Shown here in pieces: positions 26,252 through 35,215 of a DNA stretch of 64,000 nucleotides (positions within the stretch are counted from its first letter, which is position 1; every line of letters begins with the position of its first letter). Where the stretch lies: the NCBI RefSeq assembly GCF_012720115.1, contig NZ_VNWN01000004.1, positions 248,001 to 312,000 of the forward strand. Direction: 5' to 3'. Below the pieces are notes generated by a model. It was not told where the DNA came from. It searched no databases and saw nothing but the letters and a program-made list of their open reading frames with translations. The stretch is from Sneathiella chinensis (GTDB taxonomy: Bacteria; Pseudomonadota; Alphaproteobacteria; Sneathiellales; Sneathiellaceae). The translations under genes and the position numbers were made by a program.

Positions 26252-26346
26252 GGACCCTTTCGTCCAATCGGGTCCCTGAAATTTACACCATCCTGCCCGT
26301 GCAGTGTGACACGGGTAAGGCAGTCGGAATTGTTTCAGGAAACAAT
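26252..26346 (-). promoter_or_regulatory. Three inverted repeats upstream of the OmpA/MotA/MotB-like operon
   Basis: GGACCC (26252-26257)/GGGTCC (26270-26275), CCCGTG (26296-26301)/CACGGG (26310-26315) and the perfect ATTGTTTC-ag-GAAACAAT (26329-26346) lie in the 218-bp gap between suhB and the operon start. The last looks like a DNA operator; the first two could be leader hairpins. I see no confident promoter hexamers. Confidence 0.45.
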
Positions 26347-26438
26347 AACTTAGTGTGTAGCAGTACTCAATGGGTTCATTTTGCCGATTTCATATCCCTG
26401 CCGACCTGTGGCCGGCAAGGGACGAAAACCGTGAAAAA

Positions 26439-27248
26439 TCAGGCGCTGGGCTTGCGGCGGGCCTTGCGCAGGATATCCTTCATGGGCTGATTGATACCGC
26501 CGTTTGTTGCCAGAATGTCACCTTTTTCCAGCATTCTTTCGCCGCCGTCGATCTGGCTGACCAGACCACCGGCCTCGCGCACAATGACGATACCCGCGGC
26601 AAGATCCCAAGGGGACAGGCCCCGTTCCCAGTAGCCATCAAACCGTCCCGCTGCCACATAGGCAAGGTCGAGGGACGCAGCGCCAAGGCGGCGAATGCCC
26701 GCAGAAACGGCCATAACCTCATTGGCTTCGCGAAGGAATTCCTCGTGCCCCGGCTTGCCAAGGAACGGAATGCCGGTTGCCAGAACGCAATCGGCCATGC
26801 GGGAGCGACCGGAGACGCGCATGCGGTGATCGTTCATGAAGGCGCCTTCCCCCTTGGCGGCCCAGAACAGCTCATCCTTTGCCGGGTCAAGAATAACACC
26901 GGCAATGACATTGTTTCCTTCCATAACGCCAATGGAAATGGCGAAATGGGGAATGCCGTGAAGAAAGTTTGTGGTGCCGTCGATGGGATCGATGACCCAG
27001 TAGGGGGCACCATTCTTGGACGGAATGTCGCCGCCTTCTTCCATTTTGAAGCCGAAGTCGGGGCGCACTTTTTCCAGTTCTTCGCGCAGGATTTTTTCTG
27101 CCCCGGTGTCCGCGTTGGAGACGAAGTCGGCTGGGCCCTTGCGGGAAACCTGAAGGTTTTCCACTTCGTTGAAGTCACGGACGAGTTTGCGGGCTGCCTT
27201 GCGAGCAGCGCCTTCCATTACGTTTATGAGGGCAGGTTTACGAGCCAT
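26439..27248 (-). CDS. suhB: Inositol-1-monophosphatase family protein
   Basis: 269 residues, typical of the family. The Mg-dependent phosphatase motifs are present: KMEEGGD near residue 68, WVIDPIDGTTNF near 83-94 and WDLAAGIVIVREAGG near 210-224. The family hydrolyses inositol-1-phosphate and related sugar phosphates; SuhB in E. coli also acts in rRNA transcription complexes. It is the last gene of a minus-strand run, 48 bp after efp. The symbol is by similarity to SuhB rather than proven orthology. Confidence 0.9.
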   Translation of the reverse strand: MARKPALINVMEGAARKAARKLVRDFNEVENLQVSRKGPADFVSNADTGAEKILREELEKVRPDFGFKMEEGGDIPSKNGAPYWVIDPIDGTTNFLHGIPHFAISIGVMEGNNVIAGVILDPAKDELFWAAKGEGAFMNDHRMRVSGRSRMADCVLATGIPFLGKPGHEEFLREANEVMAVSAGIRRLGAASLDLAYVAAGRFDGYWERGLSPWDLAAGIVIVREAGGLVSQIDGGERMLEKGDILATNGGINQPMKDILRKARRKPSA

Positions 27249-27296
27249 TATGAGTTACCTGATTGTCTGAGGGAGAGACAGTTGCCAACGGGCCGA

Positions 27297-27860
27297 TTAA
27301 TCGGCCCGCTTTGAATATTCGGATGTTTCGGTGTTGACCACGATCTTTTCACCGGTGCTGCAGAACGGCGGAACCATGATCCGCATACCGTTCTCAAGGA
27401 TCGCCGGCTTGTAGGAAGACGCGGCGGTCTGGCCCTTCACAGTCGGTTCCGTATCGGTGATTTCCAGGGTGATCTGTTCCGGAAGAATAATGCCAAGGGC
27501 TTCTTCTTCGTAGAATTCGATCTCTACCTGCATGCCGTCCTGAAGGAACTGGGCCTTGTCGCCAACCAGATCCTTGGCGATGGAAACCTGTTCATAGGAA
27601 GCGTTGTCCATGAAGGTCAGCAGTTCGCCTTCTTCATACAGGAACTGATGCTGTTTCTGTTCCAGACGGGCGCGCTCGACGGTTTCCGAGGACCGGAAGC
27701 GTTCGTTCAGCTTGGTGCCATCGCGGAGGTTTTTCAGTTCCACCTGCAGATAGGCGCCGCCCTTGCCAGGCTGGGTATGTTGGATTTTTACAGCAACCCA
27801 AAGGCCGCCTTTATGTTCGATCACGTTGCCGGGTCGAATAGCATTGCCATTAATCTTCAT
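27297..27860 (-). CDS. efp: Translation elongation factor P
   Basis: 187 residues with the three-barrel layout: an N-terminal KOW-like domain, then [21 protein letters not shown] and a C-terminal OB domain ending in [15 protein letters not shown]. The tip loop reads QPGKGGAY, so the lysine normally post-translationally modified is present (around residue 32). EF-P relieves ribosome stalling at polyproline runs. That matters here because tolA and the Ala/Pro-rich gene in the same window encode such runs. No epmA/epmB-like modification gene is visible. Confidence 0.95.
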   Translation of the reverse strand: MKINGNAIRPGNVIEHKGGLWVAVKIQHTQPGKGGAYLQVELKNLRDGTKLNERFRSSETVERARLEQKQHQFLYEEGELLTFMDNASYEQVSIAKDLVGDKAQFLQDGMQVEIEFYEEEALGIILPEQITLEITDTEPTVKGQTAASSYKPAILENGMRIMVPPFCSTGEKIVVNTETSEYSKRAD

Positions 27861-27906
27861 GACTGACCATTGTTTTAGATATTTACCAAGTTCGGGGCGG
27901 ACCCTA

Positions 27907-28587
27907 TCAGGATGTCACGCTCATATCAATTACCCTGTTGAACTCTGCTACTGCTTGTTCAGGGCCTTTGCTGTACTTCCACACGCCTGATGAGACAGCA
28001 ATAAAATCAGCACCGCTTTTAATGAGTGGTGTCACATTGTCAACCGTTATCCCGCCAATTGCCACGCACGGGGTGACCGCAAGGCTTGTCCACCATTCAA
28101 GGAGGTCCGTTTCGGCCCGGGTCGGGGCGTCCTTTGTGGTGGTGGGATAGAAGGCCCCAAACGCCACATAGTCAGCGCCCTGTTCGGCAGCCGTCATGGC
28201 CAGATGCCGGGAATCGTGACAGGTGACGCCGACAATGGCGTCGTCCCCGACAAGGGCACGGGCCTGCTTGTAGGGGGTGTCTTTCTGACCCACATGGACA
28301 CCGTCGGTTTTCAGTTCGGCCGCCAGTTCCGGGTCATCATTGAGGAGGAAGGCAACGCCCTTTTCCTGTGCGATGGGCATTAGCCGTTGCGTGGCCGCCC
28401 GGATGACATCGGCGGGCTGGTCCTTCAGGCGAAGCTGGAAACAGGCAATATCGCCGCCATTCAGGGCGTTGCGAAAGTCGATTTCAAACGCATCCAGATC
28501 GATTGTCGGCGGGGAAATCAGGTAAAGGCGGGGGCGGATCGGCTCGATTGTTCTGCTCCTAACAAAATCAGGCCTGTACCGTAGCAC
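27907..28587 (-). CDS. thiE: Thiamine-phosphate synthase
   Basis: TIM-barrel enzyme joining HMP-PP and HET-P to give thiamine phosphate. Family motifs: [48 protein letters not shown] (phosphate/pyrophosphate loop), CVAIGGI and [12 protein letters not shown]. The start is unclear. The outermost start is GTG 28587, but that codon lies within the hairpin that ends fba. The first conserved residues (PRLYLI) begin about 19 codons later, with no ATG, GTG or TTG between, although AGGAG precedes an ATC codon there. The frame is intact; only the start is uncertain. Confidence 0.85.
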   Translation of the reverse strand: MLRYRPDFVRSRTIEPIRPRLYLISPPTIDLDAFEIDFRNALNGGDIACFQLRLKDQPADVIRAATQRLMPIAQEKGVAFLLNDDPELAAELKTDGVHVGQKDTPYKQARALVGDDAIVGVTCHDSRHLAMTAAEQGADYVAFGAFYPTTTKDAPTRAETDLLEWWTSLAVTPCVAIGGITVDNVTPLIKSGADFIAVSSGVWKYSKGPEQAVAEFNRVIDMSVTS

Positions 28588-28593
28588 AGGCCT
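28561..28593 (-). terminator. Hairpin after fba overlapping the thiE 5' end
   Basis: AGGCCTGT (28570-28577) and ACAGGCCT (28586-28593) form a perfect 8-bp stem. Read on the minus strand it is followed by ATTTTGTT, a plausible intrinsic terminator or attenuator between the glycolytic genes and thiE-efp-suhB. Confidence 0.65.
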
Positions 28594-28623
28594 GAAACAG
28601 GTTCATCACTGAAATGGAAGCGC

Positions 28624-29643
28624 TTAGCTGGCGGTTTCCATGTGAGTGCCGTATTCGCCGTCACGGGCTGCGCTGGTCAGCTTGCAGCGGTGGATGAAGG
28701 CTTGCTGTGCGGCAGCAACATTTTCTTCCTTGCCTGCCCATGTGGTCAGGGCAGAGGCCTGCAGGGCACGACCGAAGGAGTAGCTGAGTTCCCAAGGATG
28801 AGAGCCCAGTTCGTTCATGATGTTCAGGTGTTCTGTTGCCTGAGCTTCGGACTGGCCACCAGACAGGAAGACGATGCCCGGAACCGCTGCCGGAACGGTC
28901 TGTTCAAAGCAGTAAACGGTCTTGTGAGCAACTTCTTCGGCGTCAGCCTGTTCCGGGCAAGTGGTGCCGGAAATAACCATGTTCGGCTTCAGGAGCATCT
29001 GTTCCAGAACAACACGCTGCTTGTACAGTTCGTCAAAAACGGCTTTCAGGGCTGTTTCAGTGACGGCGTAGCAGTCGTCGATGGTGTGATCGCCATCCAT
29101 CAGGACTTCCGGCTCAACGATCGGCACGATGTTGGCTTCCTGACACAGGGCTGCGTAGCGGGCCAGTGCGTGGGCGTTGGCTTCGATGCAGTACTGGCTT
29201 GGGGCGGAATCGCTGATGGAGATAACAGCGCGCCACTTGGCGAAGCGGGCACCCAGTTCGTAATATTCAGCCAGACGCTCGCGCAGACCGTCGAGGCCTT
29301 CGGTGACCAGTTCGCCTTCGGCACCGGCAAGCGGCTTGGCGCCCATGTCAACCTTGATGCCCGGAATGATGCCCTGTGAGCTCAGAACCTCGGCCAGAGG
29401 ACGACCGTCTTTTGCTTTCTGACGCAGGGTTTCATCATACAGGATCACACCGCTGATATAGTCGGAAACGCCTTCTGCAGTGAACAGCATTTCGCGGTAA
29501 TCGCGGCGGCTTTCCTCGGTGCTTTCAACATTGATGCTGTCAAAGCGCTTCTTGATGGTTCCGGTGCTTTCGTCCGCAGCCAGAATACCTTTGCTCGGCG
29601 CAACCAGTGCGGCTGCAATGTCTTCCATTTCAAATTCAGTCAT
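28624..29643 (-). CDS. fba: Class I fructose-bisphosphate aldolase (plant/animal type)
   Basis: 339 residues. It resembles eukaryote-type class I aldolases: APSKGILAADESTGTIKKRF near the N-terminus, PIVEPEVLMDGDH near 175-190, LEQMLLKPNMV near 230 with the expected Schiff-base lysine, and GIVFLSGGQSEAQAT near 265. It cleaves fructose-1,6-bisphosphate without a metal ion. It lies 30 bp after pgk in a tkt-gap-pgk-fba cluster serving glycolysis/gluconeogenesis and the non-oxidative pentose phosphate pathway. A terminator-like hairpin follows. Confidence 0.95.
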   Translation of the reverse strand: MTEFEMEDIAAALVAPSKGILAADESTGTIKKRFDSINVESTEESRRDYREMLFTAEGVSDYISGVILYDETLRQKAKDGRPLAEVLSSQGIIPGIKVDMGAKPLAGAEGELVTEGLDGLRERLAEYYELGARFAKWRAVISISDSAPSQYCIEANAHALARYAALCQEANIVPIVEPEVLMDGDHTIDDCYAVTETALKAVFDELYKQRVVLEQMLLKPNMVISGTTCPEQADAEEVAHKTVYCFEQTVPAAVPGIVFLSGGQSEAQATEHLNIMNELGSHPWELSYSFGRALQASALTTWAGKEENVAAAQQAFIHRCKLTSAARDGEYGTHMETAS

Positions 29644-29673
29644 GGGTTCAAACCTTGTTTATAGCGCCTGAAA

Positions 29674-30867
29674 TCAGGCCGTTAACGCTTTTACGCCTGG
29701 CAGGTCCTTGCCTTCCATCCATTCGAGGAAGGCGCCGCCAGCGGTGGAAATATAGGTGAAGCCTTCCGTGACGCCGGCGCTGGCAAGAGCAGCAACAGTA
29801 TCCCCGCCGCCTGCGACGGATGTCAGGGACCCGCTTCGGGTCAGTTTTTCGGCTTCCTTGGCAACCGCGAAGGTTCCGTCGCCAAAAGGAGTAATCTCGA
29901 ACGCACCCAGCGGGCCGTTCCAGATCAGTGTACGGGTGTCAGCCAGTTTTCCGATCAGGGCCGCAACAGAGGCCGGACCCGCGTCGAGGATCATTTCATC
30001 CTTGGCTACCGCATCAACGGAAACCACACGGTTTTCGGCATGGGCCTTGAATTCCCGGGCCACAACCGCATCCTCGGGAAGAATGATTTCACAGCCGACC
30101 TTTTCCGCCTTGGCCAGAATGTCGGAGGCGGTGCCTGCCAGATCATGCTCACACAACGAGGCCCCTACATCCACGCCCTTGGCGTTGAGGAAGGTGTTCG
30201 CCATGCCGCCGCCAATCACCAGATGATCCACCTTTTCGATCAGGTTGAACAACAGGTCCAGCTTGGTGGAGATCTTGGCGCCGCCAACAATGGCCATCAC
30301 CGGGCGGGCCGGGGATTCCAGTGCGGCCGCAAGGGCGGTCAGTTCGGCTTCCATGTTCCGTCCGGCAAATGCGGGAAGCACATGCGCCAGCGCCTCGGTT
30401 GAGGCATGGGCCCGGTGGGAACAGGAAAAGGCGTCATTGACATAGAGGTCGCCAAGCTCGGCAAGACTTTTGGCAAAGCCTGTGTCGTTTGTCTCTTCGC
30501 CCGCGTGAAAGCGGACATTTTCAAGAAGGACGACGCTGCCGGCGGCCGTTTCCTCAATGGCGCGCCGGGCTTCGGGACCAACGCAATCGCTGGCGAAACC
30601 GACGGGGATGCCAAGGCATTCGGAAACCGCTTCGGCGACCGGGGCAAGGGTCATTTCAGGAACGACCTTGCCTTTCGGACGACCGAAGTGACTGAGAAGG
30701 ACGACTTTGGCGCCCTTCTCTGACAGTTCACGAATTGTCGGAGCGACCCGTTCGATCCGGGTGGTGTCAGTCACCTTGCCGTCCTGCATGGGAACATTCA
30801 GGTCGACCCGGACCAAAACTGTCTTGCCATTGCCGTCAATGGCATCGAGTGTCCGATAAGCGGGCAT
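29674..30867 (-). CDS. pgk: Phosphoglycerate kinase
   Basis: 397 residues, standard length. N-terminal [11 protein letters not shown] substrate domain motif, [12 protein letters not shown] near 58-69, [12 protein letters not shown] near 194, NGPLGAFE near 317 and a C-terminal nucleotide-binding GGGDTVAAL near 354. It interconverts 1,3-bisphosphoglycerate and 3-phosphoglycerate with ADP/ATP. It lies 25 bp downstream of gap and 30 bp upstream of fba, so co-transcription is likely. Confidence 0.97.
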   Translation of the reverse strand: MPAYRTLDAIDGNGKTVLVRVDLNVPMQDGKVTDTTRIERVAPTIRELSEKGAKVVLLSHFGRPKGKVVPEMTLAPVAEAVSECLGIPVGFASDCVGPEARRAIEETAAGSVVLLENVRFHAGEETNDTGFAKSLAELGDLYVNDAFSCSHRAHASTEALAHVLPAFAGRNMEAELTALAAALESPARPVMAIVGGAKISTKLDLLFNLIEKVDHLVIGGGMANTFLNAKGVDVGASLCEHDLAGTASDILAKAEKVGCEIILPEDAVVAREFKAHAENRVVSVDAVAKDEMILDAGPASVAALIGKLADTRTLIWNGPLGAFEITPFGDGTFAVAKEAEKLTRSGSLTSVAGGGDTVAALASAGVTEGFTYISTAGGAFLEWMEGKDLPGVKALTA

Positions 30868-30892
30868 TCGACTATACTCCGTCTTTGATCAA

Positions 30893-31900
30893 TTAACCCA
30901 GATTTGCCATGACAAGGGCGGTGTCGCTCATCCGGTTGGAGAAGCCCCACTCGTTGTCATACCAGCTCAGAACGCGGACAAAGGTACCGTCGATAACCTG
31001 TGTCTGTGTCAGATCGAAAGAGGAACTGGCCGGGTTGTGGTTGAAGTCGATGGAGACCAGCGGCTCGTCATTGGCAGCCAGAACACCCTTGAGGCGGCCA
31101 TTGGCGGCTTCCTTGATGGCGTCGTTGATTTCCTCGACTGTGGTGGAACGACCGGCAACAAAGGTCAGGTCGATCATGGATACGTTCGGGGTCGGTACGC
31201 GAACGGAGGTACCGTCCAGCTTGCCTGCCAGTTCCGGCAGAACAAGACCAACAGCCTTGGCCGCACCGGTGGATGTCGGGATCATGGACATGGCCGCAGC
31301 GCGGGCACGACGCAGGTCACCGTGCAGGGTGTCCAGAACCGGCTGGTCACCTGTATAGGCATGAACAGTGGTCATGAAACCGTGCTGCAGGCCAATGGCG
31401 TCGTTCAGAACCTGTGCAACCGGCGCAAGACAGTTGGTGGTGCAGGACGCGTTGGAAACGATCTTGTGATCTGCGGTCAGCTTGTCGTGGTTGACGCCGT
31501 ATACGACGGTCAGGTCAACTTCGGTACCCGGAGCAGAGATCAGAACCTTTTTAGCACCCGCTTCCAGATGGGCTTTCGCCTTGTCTGCGTGGGTGAAAAT
31601 GCCAGTGCATTCAAAGGCAATATCGACACCCAGTTCGCCCCACGGCAGGTCTGCCGGGTTGCGTTCTGCGGTGACGCGGATGGGGCCACGTCCAAGGTCG
31701 ATGCTGTCTTCAGTTGCGGTAACCGTGCCCGGGAAACGTCCATGGACACTGTCATATTTCAGCAGGTGGGCGTTGGCGGAAACGGAACCCAGATCGTTGA
31801 TACCGACAACCTCGATATCGGTCCGACCGGATTCATAGATTGCTCTCAGTACGTTCCGGCCAATACGTCCAAAACCGTTAATTGCAACACGAACAGTCAT
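30893..31900 (-). CDS. gap: Glyceraldehyde-3-phosphate dehydrogenase, type I
   Basis: 335 residues. NAD-binding [13 protein letters not shown] is at residues ~7-19, the active-site cysteine is in [12 protein letters not shown] (around residue 154), and [12 protein letters not shown] and the C-terminal [12 protein letters not shown] are intact. The segment after beta-2 reads GINDLGS, as in many type I enzymes that prefer NAD. Central glycolytic/gluconeogenic step, 53 bp downstream of tkt. Confidence 0.97.
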   Translation of the reverse strand: MTVRVAINGFGRIGRNVLRAIYESGRTDIEVVGINDLGSVSANAHLLKYDSVHGRFPGTVTATEDSIDLGRGPIRVTAERNPADLPWGELGVDIAFECTGIFTHADKAKAHLEAGAKKVLISAPGTEVDLTVVYGVNHDKLTADHKIVSNASCTTNCLAPVAQVLNDAIGLQHGFMTTVHAYTGDQPVLDTLHGDLRRARAAAMSMIPTSTGAAKAVGLVLPELAGKLDGTSVRVPTPNVSMIDLTFVAGRSTTVEEINDAIKEAANGRLKGVLAANDEPLVSIDFNHNPASSSFDLTQTQVIDGTFVRVLSWYDNEWGFSNRMSDTALVMANLG

Positions 31901-31953
31901 TCTTTTTAGCTCCTCTTGCTCCGGGCAGCGATGCGGGCTGACCGGCCTTCTTT

Positions 31954-33957
31954 TTAAAGTTTTTCTTTTGCCGCTGCGACGACGGCTTCGCTTGTGATAC
32001 CGAAATGCTTGTACAGTTCTTCGGCAGGCGCGGAGGCGCCGAAGCTGTCGATTCCGATGAAGACGCCATCTGTACCGATATATTTGTGCCAGCCGAGGGA
32101 GCAGCCAGCTTCAATAGCGATCTTGATGGTTCCCGGGCCCAGGGTTTCCTCGCGGTAATCCGGGCTTTGGGCGTCAAACAGTTCCCAGCACGGAACGGAG
32201 ACCACGCGGGTGCCGATGCCTTCCGCTTCCAGAACTTTCTGGGCGTCCATGGCGATGGCGACTTCCGTACCTGTGGCAAGCAGGGTCACCTTGGCGTCAT
32301 GAGCGGAAGAGGACAGTTCGTATGCCCCCTTGGCAGACAGGTTTTCCGCCGTGTGGTCAAGGCGCAGCAGCGGCGTTCCCTGACGGCTGAGCGACAGGAC
32401 AGACGGTGTCTTGCGGGCCTTCAGGGACAGTTCCCAGCATTCAGCCGTTTCAACCGCATCCGCCGGACGGAACACATTAATGTTCGGCATGGCGCGAAGA
32501 GACGCCAGATGCTCTACCGGCTGGTGGGTCGGGCCATCTTCACCAAGACCGATGGAATCATGGGTCATGACATAGATAACACGCTGTTCCATCAGCGCGG
32601 ACAGGCGCATGGCCGGACGGGCATAGTCGGTGAACACCATGAAGGTGCCGCCATAGGGAATGAACCCCTTGTGCAGGGCCAGTCCGTTCATGATGGCGCC
32701 CATACCGAATTCACGAACACCGTAATGGACATAACGACCGGAGAAGTCGGTCGGGGTCACCGGAACGGTCTGCTCTGTCATGGTCAGGTTGGAGCCGGTC
32801 AGGTCGGCAGAGCCGCCGACGGTGTTTTCAACGATGCCGTTGACCACTTTCAGGGCTTCCTGACTTGACTTGCGGGTTGCCCAGCCGGGGGCTTCCTCAC
32901 TCAGCCGCTTCTTGTAGGCCGCGATGGCTTCTTCGAATTCGGCGGGCAGGCTGCAGTTCAGGCTGCGCTCAAAGGCGGCCTTGGCTTCGCTGCCAAGGGC
33001 GTCAAGGTTGCGTTCCCATTCGGAAGAATGACGTGCACCTTTTGTACCGACGGTCCGCCACTGGTCCAGAATTTTTTCCGGAATGACAAACGGCTCGTAC
33101 GGCCAGTTCAGTTCCTTGCGGACGAGGGCAATCTCGTCGTCCCCCAGCGGGGCACCGTGGACACCGGATGTACCAGCCTTGTTCGGGCTGCCAAAACCGA
33201 TGGTGGTCTTGCAGGCGATCAGGCTCGGCTTGTTGGTTTCGCGGGCCCGTGCAATGGCTTTTTCAATGGCCACCGGGTCGTGCCCGTCAACGGACTGTGC
33301 GTCCCAGCCCATGGCCTCGAAGCGCTTGATCTGGTTGTCGGAAACAGCCAGTTCGGTCTTGCCGTCGATGCTGATGTCGTTGTCATCCCACAGAACAATC
33401 AGTTTGTTCAGATTGAAATGACCGGCAAAGGAAATGGCTTCGTGGCTGATGCCTTCCATCAGGCAGCCGTCACCGGCAATCACATAGGTAAAGTGATCAA
33501 CGATGCCATTGAAGCGGGAAGCCTGCATCTTTTCGGCCAGCGCCATGCCAACGGCTGTGGCCAGCCCCTGACCCAGCGGGCCTGTTGTGGTTTCAACGCC
33601 ATCGGCATGACCATATTCCGGGTGACCGGCTGTCTTGGCACCAAGCTGGCGGAAGTTCTTGACCTCCTCCAGTGTCATGTCCTTGTACCCTGTCAGATAG
33701 AGCAGGGAATACAGGAGCATGGAACCGTGTCCGGCAGACAGAACAAACCGGTCCCGATCCGGCCAATCCGGCTTTGCCGGATCGAACTTCAGGAATTTGG
33801 AGAAAAGGACCGTCGCCACATCGGCCATACCCATGGGCATGCCAGGGTGGCCGGAATTTGCGCGTTGCACTGCATCCATGGACAACGCACGGATTGCATT
33901 GGCCATATCAGTATATTTGGAATCTGAGGGCGATTTCTGGGCGCCAGTATCGTTCAT
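31954..33957 (-). CDS. tkt: Transketolase
   Basis: 667 residues, the bacterial transketolase length. TPP-binding motif [18 protein letters not shown] near 158-175 ending in the VLWDDN box, N-terminal [12 protein letters not shown] near 35, [13 protein letters not shown] and the [16 protein letters not shown] pyrimidine-domain motif near 470, and a C-terminal domain ending in [10 protein letters not shown]. It moves two-carbon units between ketoses and aldoses. First gene of tkt-gap-pgk-fba and divergent from the zapA cluster. Two palindromes lie in the upstream region. Confidence 0.97.
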   Translation of the reverse strand: MNDTGAQKSPSDSKYTDMANAIRALSMDAVQRANSGHPGMPMGMADVATVLFSKFLKFDPAKPDWPDRDRFVLSAGHGSMLLYSLLYLTGYKDMTLEEVKNFRQLGAKTAGHPEYGHADGVETTTGPLGQGLATAVGMALAEKMQASRFNGIVDHFTYVIAGDGCLMEGISHEAISFAGHFNLNKLIVLWDDNDISIDGKTELAVSDNQIKRFEAMGWDAQSVDGHDPVAIEKAIARARETNKPSLIACKTTIGFGSPNKAGTSGVHGAPLGDDEIALVRKELNWPYEPFVIPEKILDQWRTVGTKGARHSSEWERNLDALGSEAKAAFERSLNCSLPAEFEEAIAAYKKRLSEEAPGWATRKSSQEALKVVNGIVENTVGGSADLTGSNLTMTEQTVPVTPTDFSGRYVHYGVREFGMGAIMNGLALHKGFIPYGGTFMVFTDYARPAMRLSALMEQRVIYVMTHDSIGLGEDGPTHQPVEHLASLRAMPNINVFRPADAVETAECWELSLKARKTPSVLSLSRQGTPLLRLDHTAENLSAKGAYELSSSAHDAKVTLLATGTEVAIAMDAQKVLEAEGIGTRVVSVPCWELFDAQSPDYREETLGPGTIKIAIEAGCSLGWHKYIGTDGVFIGIDSFGASAPAEELYKHFGITSEAVVAAAKEKL

Positions 33958-34001
33958 GCTCGACTCGTTTTAATCCATCGGCTGACAACCGTAACTCCGT
34001 A

Positions 34002-34040
34002 TCCGGATTACCGGGTTACAATCCGGACCATCGGCCGATG
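34002..34040. promoter_or_regulatory. Operator-like palindromes upstream of tkt
   Basis: TCCGGATT (34002-34009)/AATCCGGA (34020-34027), a perfect 8-bp inverted repeat with a 10-bp loop, next to the perfect palindrome CATCGGCCGATG (34029-34040). The sequence CCATCGGC recurs closer to tkt near 33975. These could bind a carbon-metabolism regulator or fold in the tkt leader. Confidence 0.4.
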
Positions 34041-34252
34041 CCCGTATCGGGGTCATACATATTCATCATGTTCAGGCATTCGAAGGGGGCGATCTCAGGC
34101 GAAATACACATAACGGAATTTCAAGATCGTCTGGCCTATCTCTGAACAGCATTCGGAATCGGGTGGGAAGATGCCGCCCATTGGCCTCGCAGTCAACCGC
34201 TTAGTTGGGCAGAGAGGTCAGAAAAGGCTTATTTAAGGGGCAAGCAATTGGG

Positions 34253-34282
34253 TTGACGTGTGTCGGGCCATGATCGTATTGT
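34253..34282 (+). promoter_or_regulatory. Promoter of the coiled-coil/zapA unit
   Basis: TTGACG at 34253-34258, 18 bp, TATTGT at 34277-34282. The predicted start (about 34289) rules out an in-frame GTG at 34260 as start of the next gene and supports ATG 34332 or 34362. Confidence 0.55.
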
Positions 34283-34331
34283 CTTTTTGGAATTATTCGT
34301 AGCATTTTTGTGGATGTTGACGGCCATTATA

Positions 34332-34616
34332 ATGGGGAGTGAGGCAATTACCGAATCACGCATGGAAGCCGCGTTGATGCGCCTTGATGCTGCGGCAGAG
34401 GCCATTCTTGAACGCCCGATGCAAGGGGCCTTCGACATGGTTGCCGACGACGACCTGAAAGAGGCGCTGGACAAGGCGCGTGCGGAAAACAGGGTTCTTC
34501 GGAATGAGCTGATGGAGCTTGGCCGGAAATATGAAGCCCTGAAAAAGGCGGCGGGCACCGTTACCGACCGTCTTGACGGAACCATTGGTGAAATCAGTTC
34601 TATGCTGGAGCGTTAG
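34332..34616 (+). CDS. Small coiled-coil protein encoded before zapA
   Basis: 94 residues from ATG 34332 (84 from ATG 34362; neither has a strong RBS). An Ala/Glu-rich helix, a predicted coiled coil (AENRVLRNELMELGRKYEALKKAAG) and a final TVTDRLDGTIGEISSMLER resemble the small DUF4164-like alphaproteobacterial proteins found beside zapA. It ends 2 bp before the zapA ATG, so the two are probably made together. A role with ZapA in division-ring organisation is a guess from context. Confidence 0.65.
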   Translation: MGSEAITESRMEAALMRLDAAAEAILERPMQGAFDMVADDDLKEALDKARAENRVLRNELMELGRKYEALKKAAGTVTDRLDGTIGEISSMLER

Positions 34617-34618
34617 GA

Positions 34619-34927
34619 ATGGCGTCGGTTACAGTAAAGGTCAATGGGCGTTCCTATCCGGTTATCTGCGGGGACGGCGAGGAAGACCATCTTCGCTATC
34701 TGGCGGAATTCGTTGACAAAAAAGTCCAGGATCTCAGCAAATCCGTTGCCAATGTCTCGGAAGCGCAATTGATGCTCATGGCGTCCCTTCTGATTGCCGA
34801 TGATCTGGCGCAGGCCTATGAAACCATCGATCAGCTAAAGGCCGATGGGTCCTCAAACGGGGTGAGCGTCCCGGAAGTTTGGCTTGAGAAGCTGGAAGCT
34901 ATTGCAGAAAAGCTCGAAAGTGCTTAA
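34619..34927 (+). CDS. zapA: Cell division protein ZapA
   Basis: 102 residues. ASVTVKVNGRSYPVICGDGEEDHLRYLAEFVDKKV is the globular N-terminal domain of ZapA, and a C-terminal helix for dimer/tetramer coiled coil follows (LMLMASLLIADDLAQAYETI). ZapA bundles FtsZ filaments at mid-cell. Its position before 6S RNA and fau repeats the zapA-ssrS-fau order common in proteobacteria. Confidence 0.92.
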   Translation: MASVTVKVNGRSYPVICGDGEEDHLRYLAEFVDKKVQDLSKSVANVSEAQLMLMASLLIADDLAQAYETIDQLKADGSSNGVSVPEVWLEKLEAIAEKLESA

Positions 34928-34937
34928 ATAGAAAATC

Positions 34938-35094
34938 GCTGCACTGCCTTGTGCGTGAGGCTTTTGATTTCCTGGGGCCAATAACGAAATCCAGGGGGCT
35001 GTTCCCTGACTGGACCGTGGTCCTAACATATCGGCTCCCACCTGACTTGTCAGGCCACAGAGATTTCCACAGCCCACGGCTATGGTGGTGCAGC
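34938..35094 (+). ncRNA. ssrS: 6S RNA
   Basis: About 157 nt between zapA and the 5-formyl-THF cyclo-ligase gene, the classic ssrS location. Closing stem: GCTGCAC (34938-34944) with GTGCAGC (35088-35094). The interior has the 6S layout: GTTCCCTGACTGGACCGTGG, then a CTAACATATCGGCTCCCACC core region, TCAGGCCACAGAG and CCCACGGCTATGG. These pair into a long imperfect rod with a central bubble mimicking an open promoter. 6S binds the housekeeping sigma-RNA polymerase and serves as template for pRNA. Exact ends are estimated. Confidence 0.85.
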
Positions 35095-35108
35095 ATTCCC
35101 ATTTTTGG

Positions 35109-35135
35109 GGCCCATACGGATTTGGGCCTTCTCTT
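35109..35135 (+). terminator. Terminator after 6S RNA
   Basis: GGCCCA at 35109-35114 pairs with TGGGCC at 35123-35128 and is followed by TTCTCTT. Confidence 0.6.
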
Positions 35136-35215
35136 ATCGGAGTTTTCTTCAGCCGGTTCTGCCGGGGGATGAGCGGAGGTTGGTTCCGCAAACTCAAAGG
35201 CAGGGTGACGCGTCG

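Larger units (their letters stand above)
33958..34331. other. Intergenic region between divergent tkt and the zapA cluster (374 bp)
   Basis: No convincing gene. On the tkt side there is a weak minus-strand promoter candidate (TTCGAA 34084-34079, 17 bp, TATGTA 34061-34056) and two palindromes between it and tkt. On the other side is a better plus-strand promoter at 34253-34282. The middle (about 34085-34250) shows nothing I can interpret. Confidence 0.5.

Noticed and set aside
27249-27296. suhB-type small RNA (alphaproteobacterial suhB motif) upstream of suhB
   Set aside because: Only 48 bp separate efp and suhB, too short for the known motif, and no matching hairpin is seen.
27861-27906. Possible TPP riboswitch near thiE, and also near thiD
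   Set aside because: No CTGAGA-type THI box or room for one is present upstream of thiE (28594-28623) or thiD (53440-53455).
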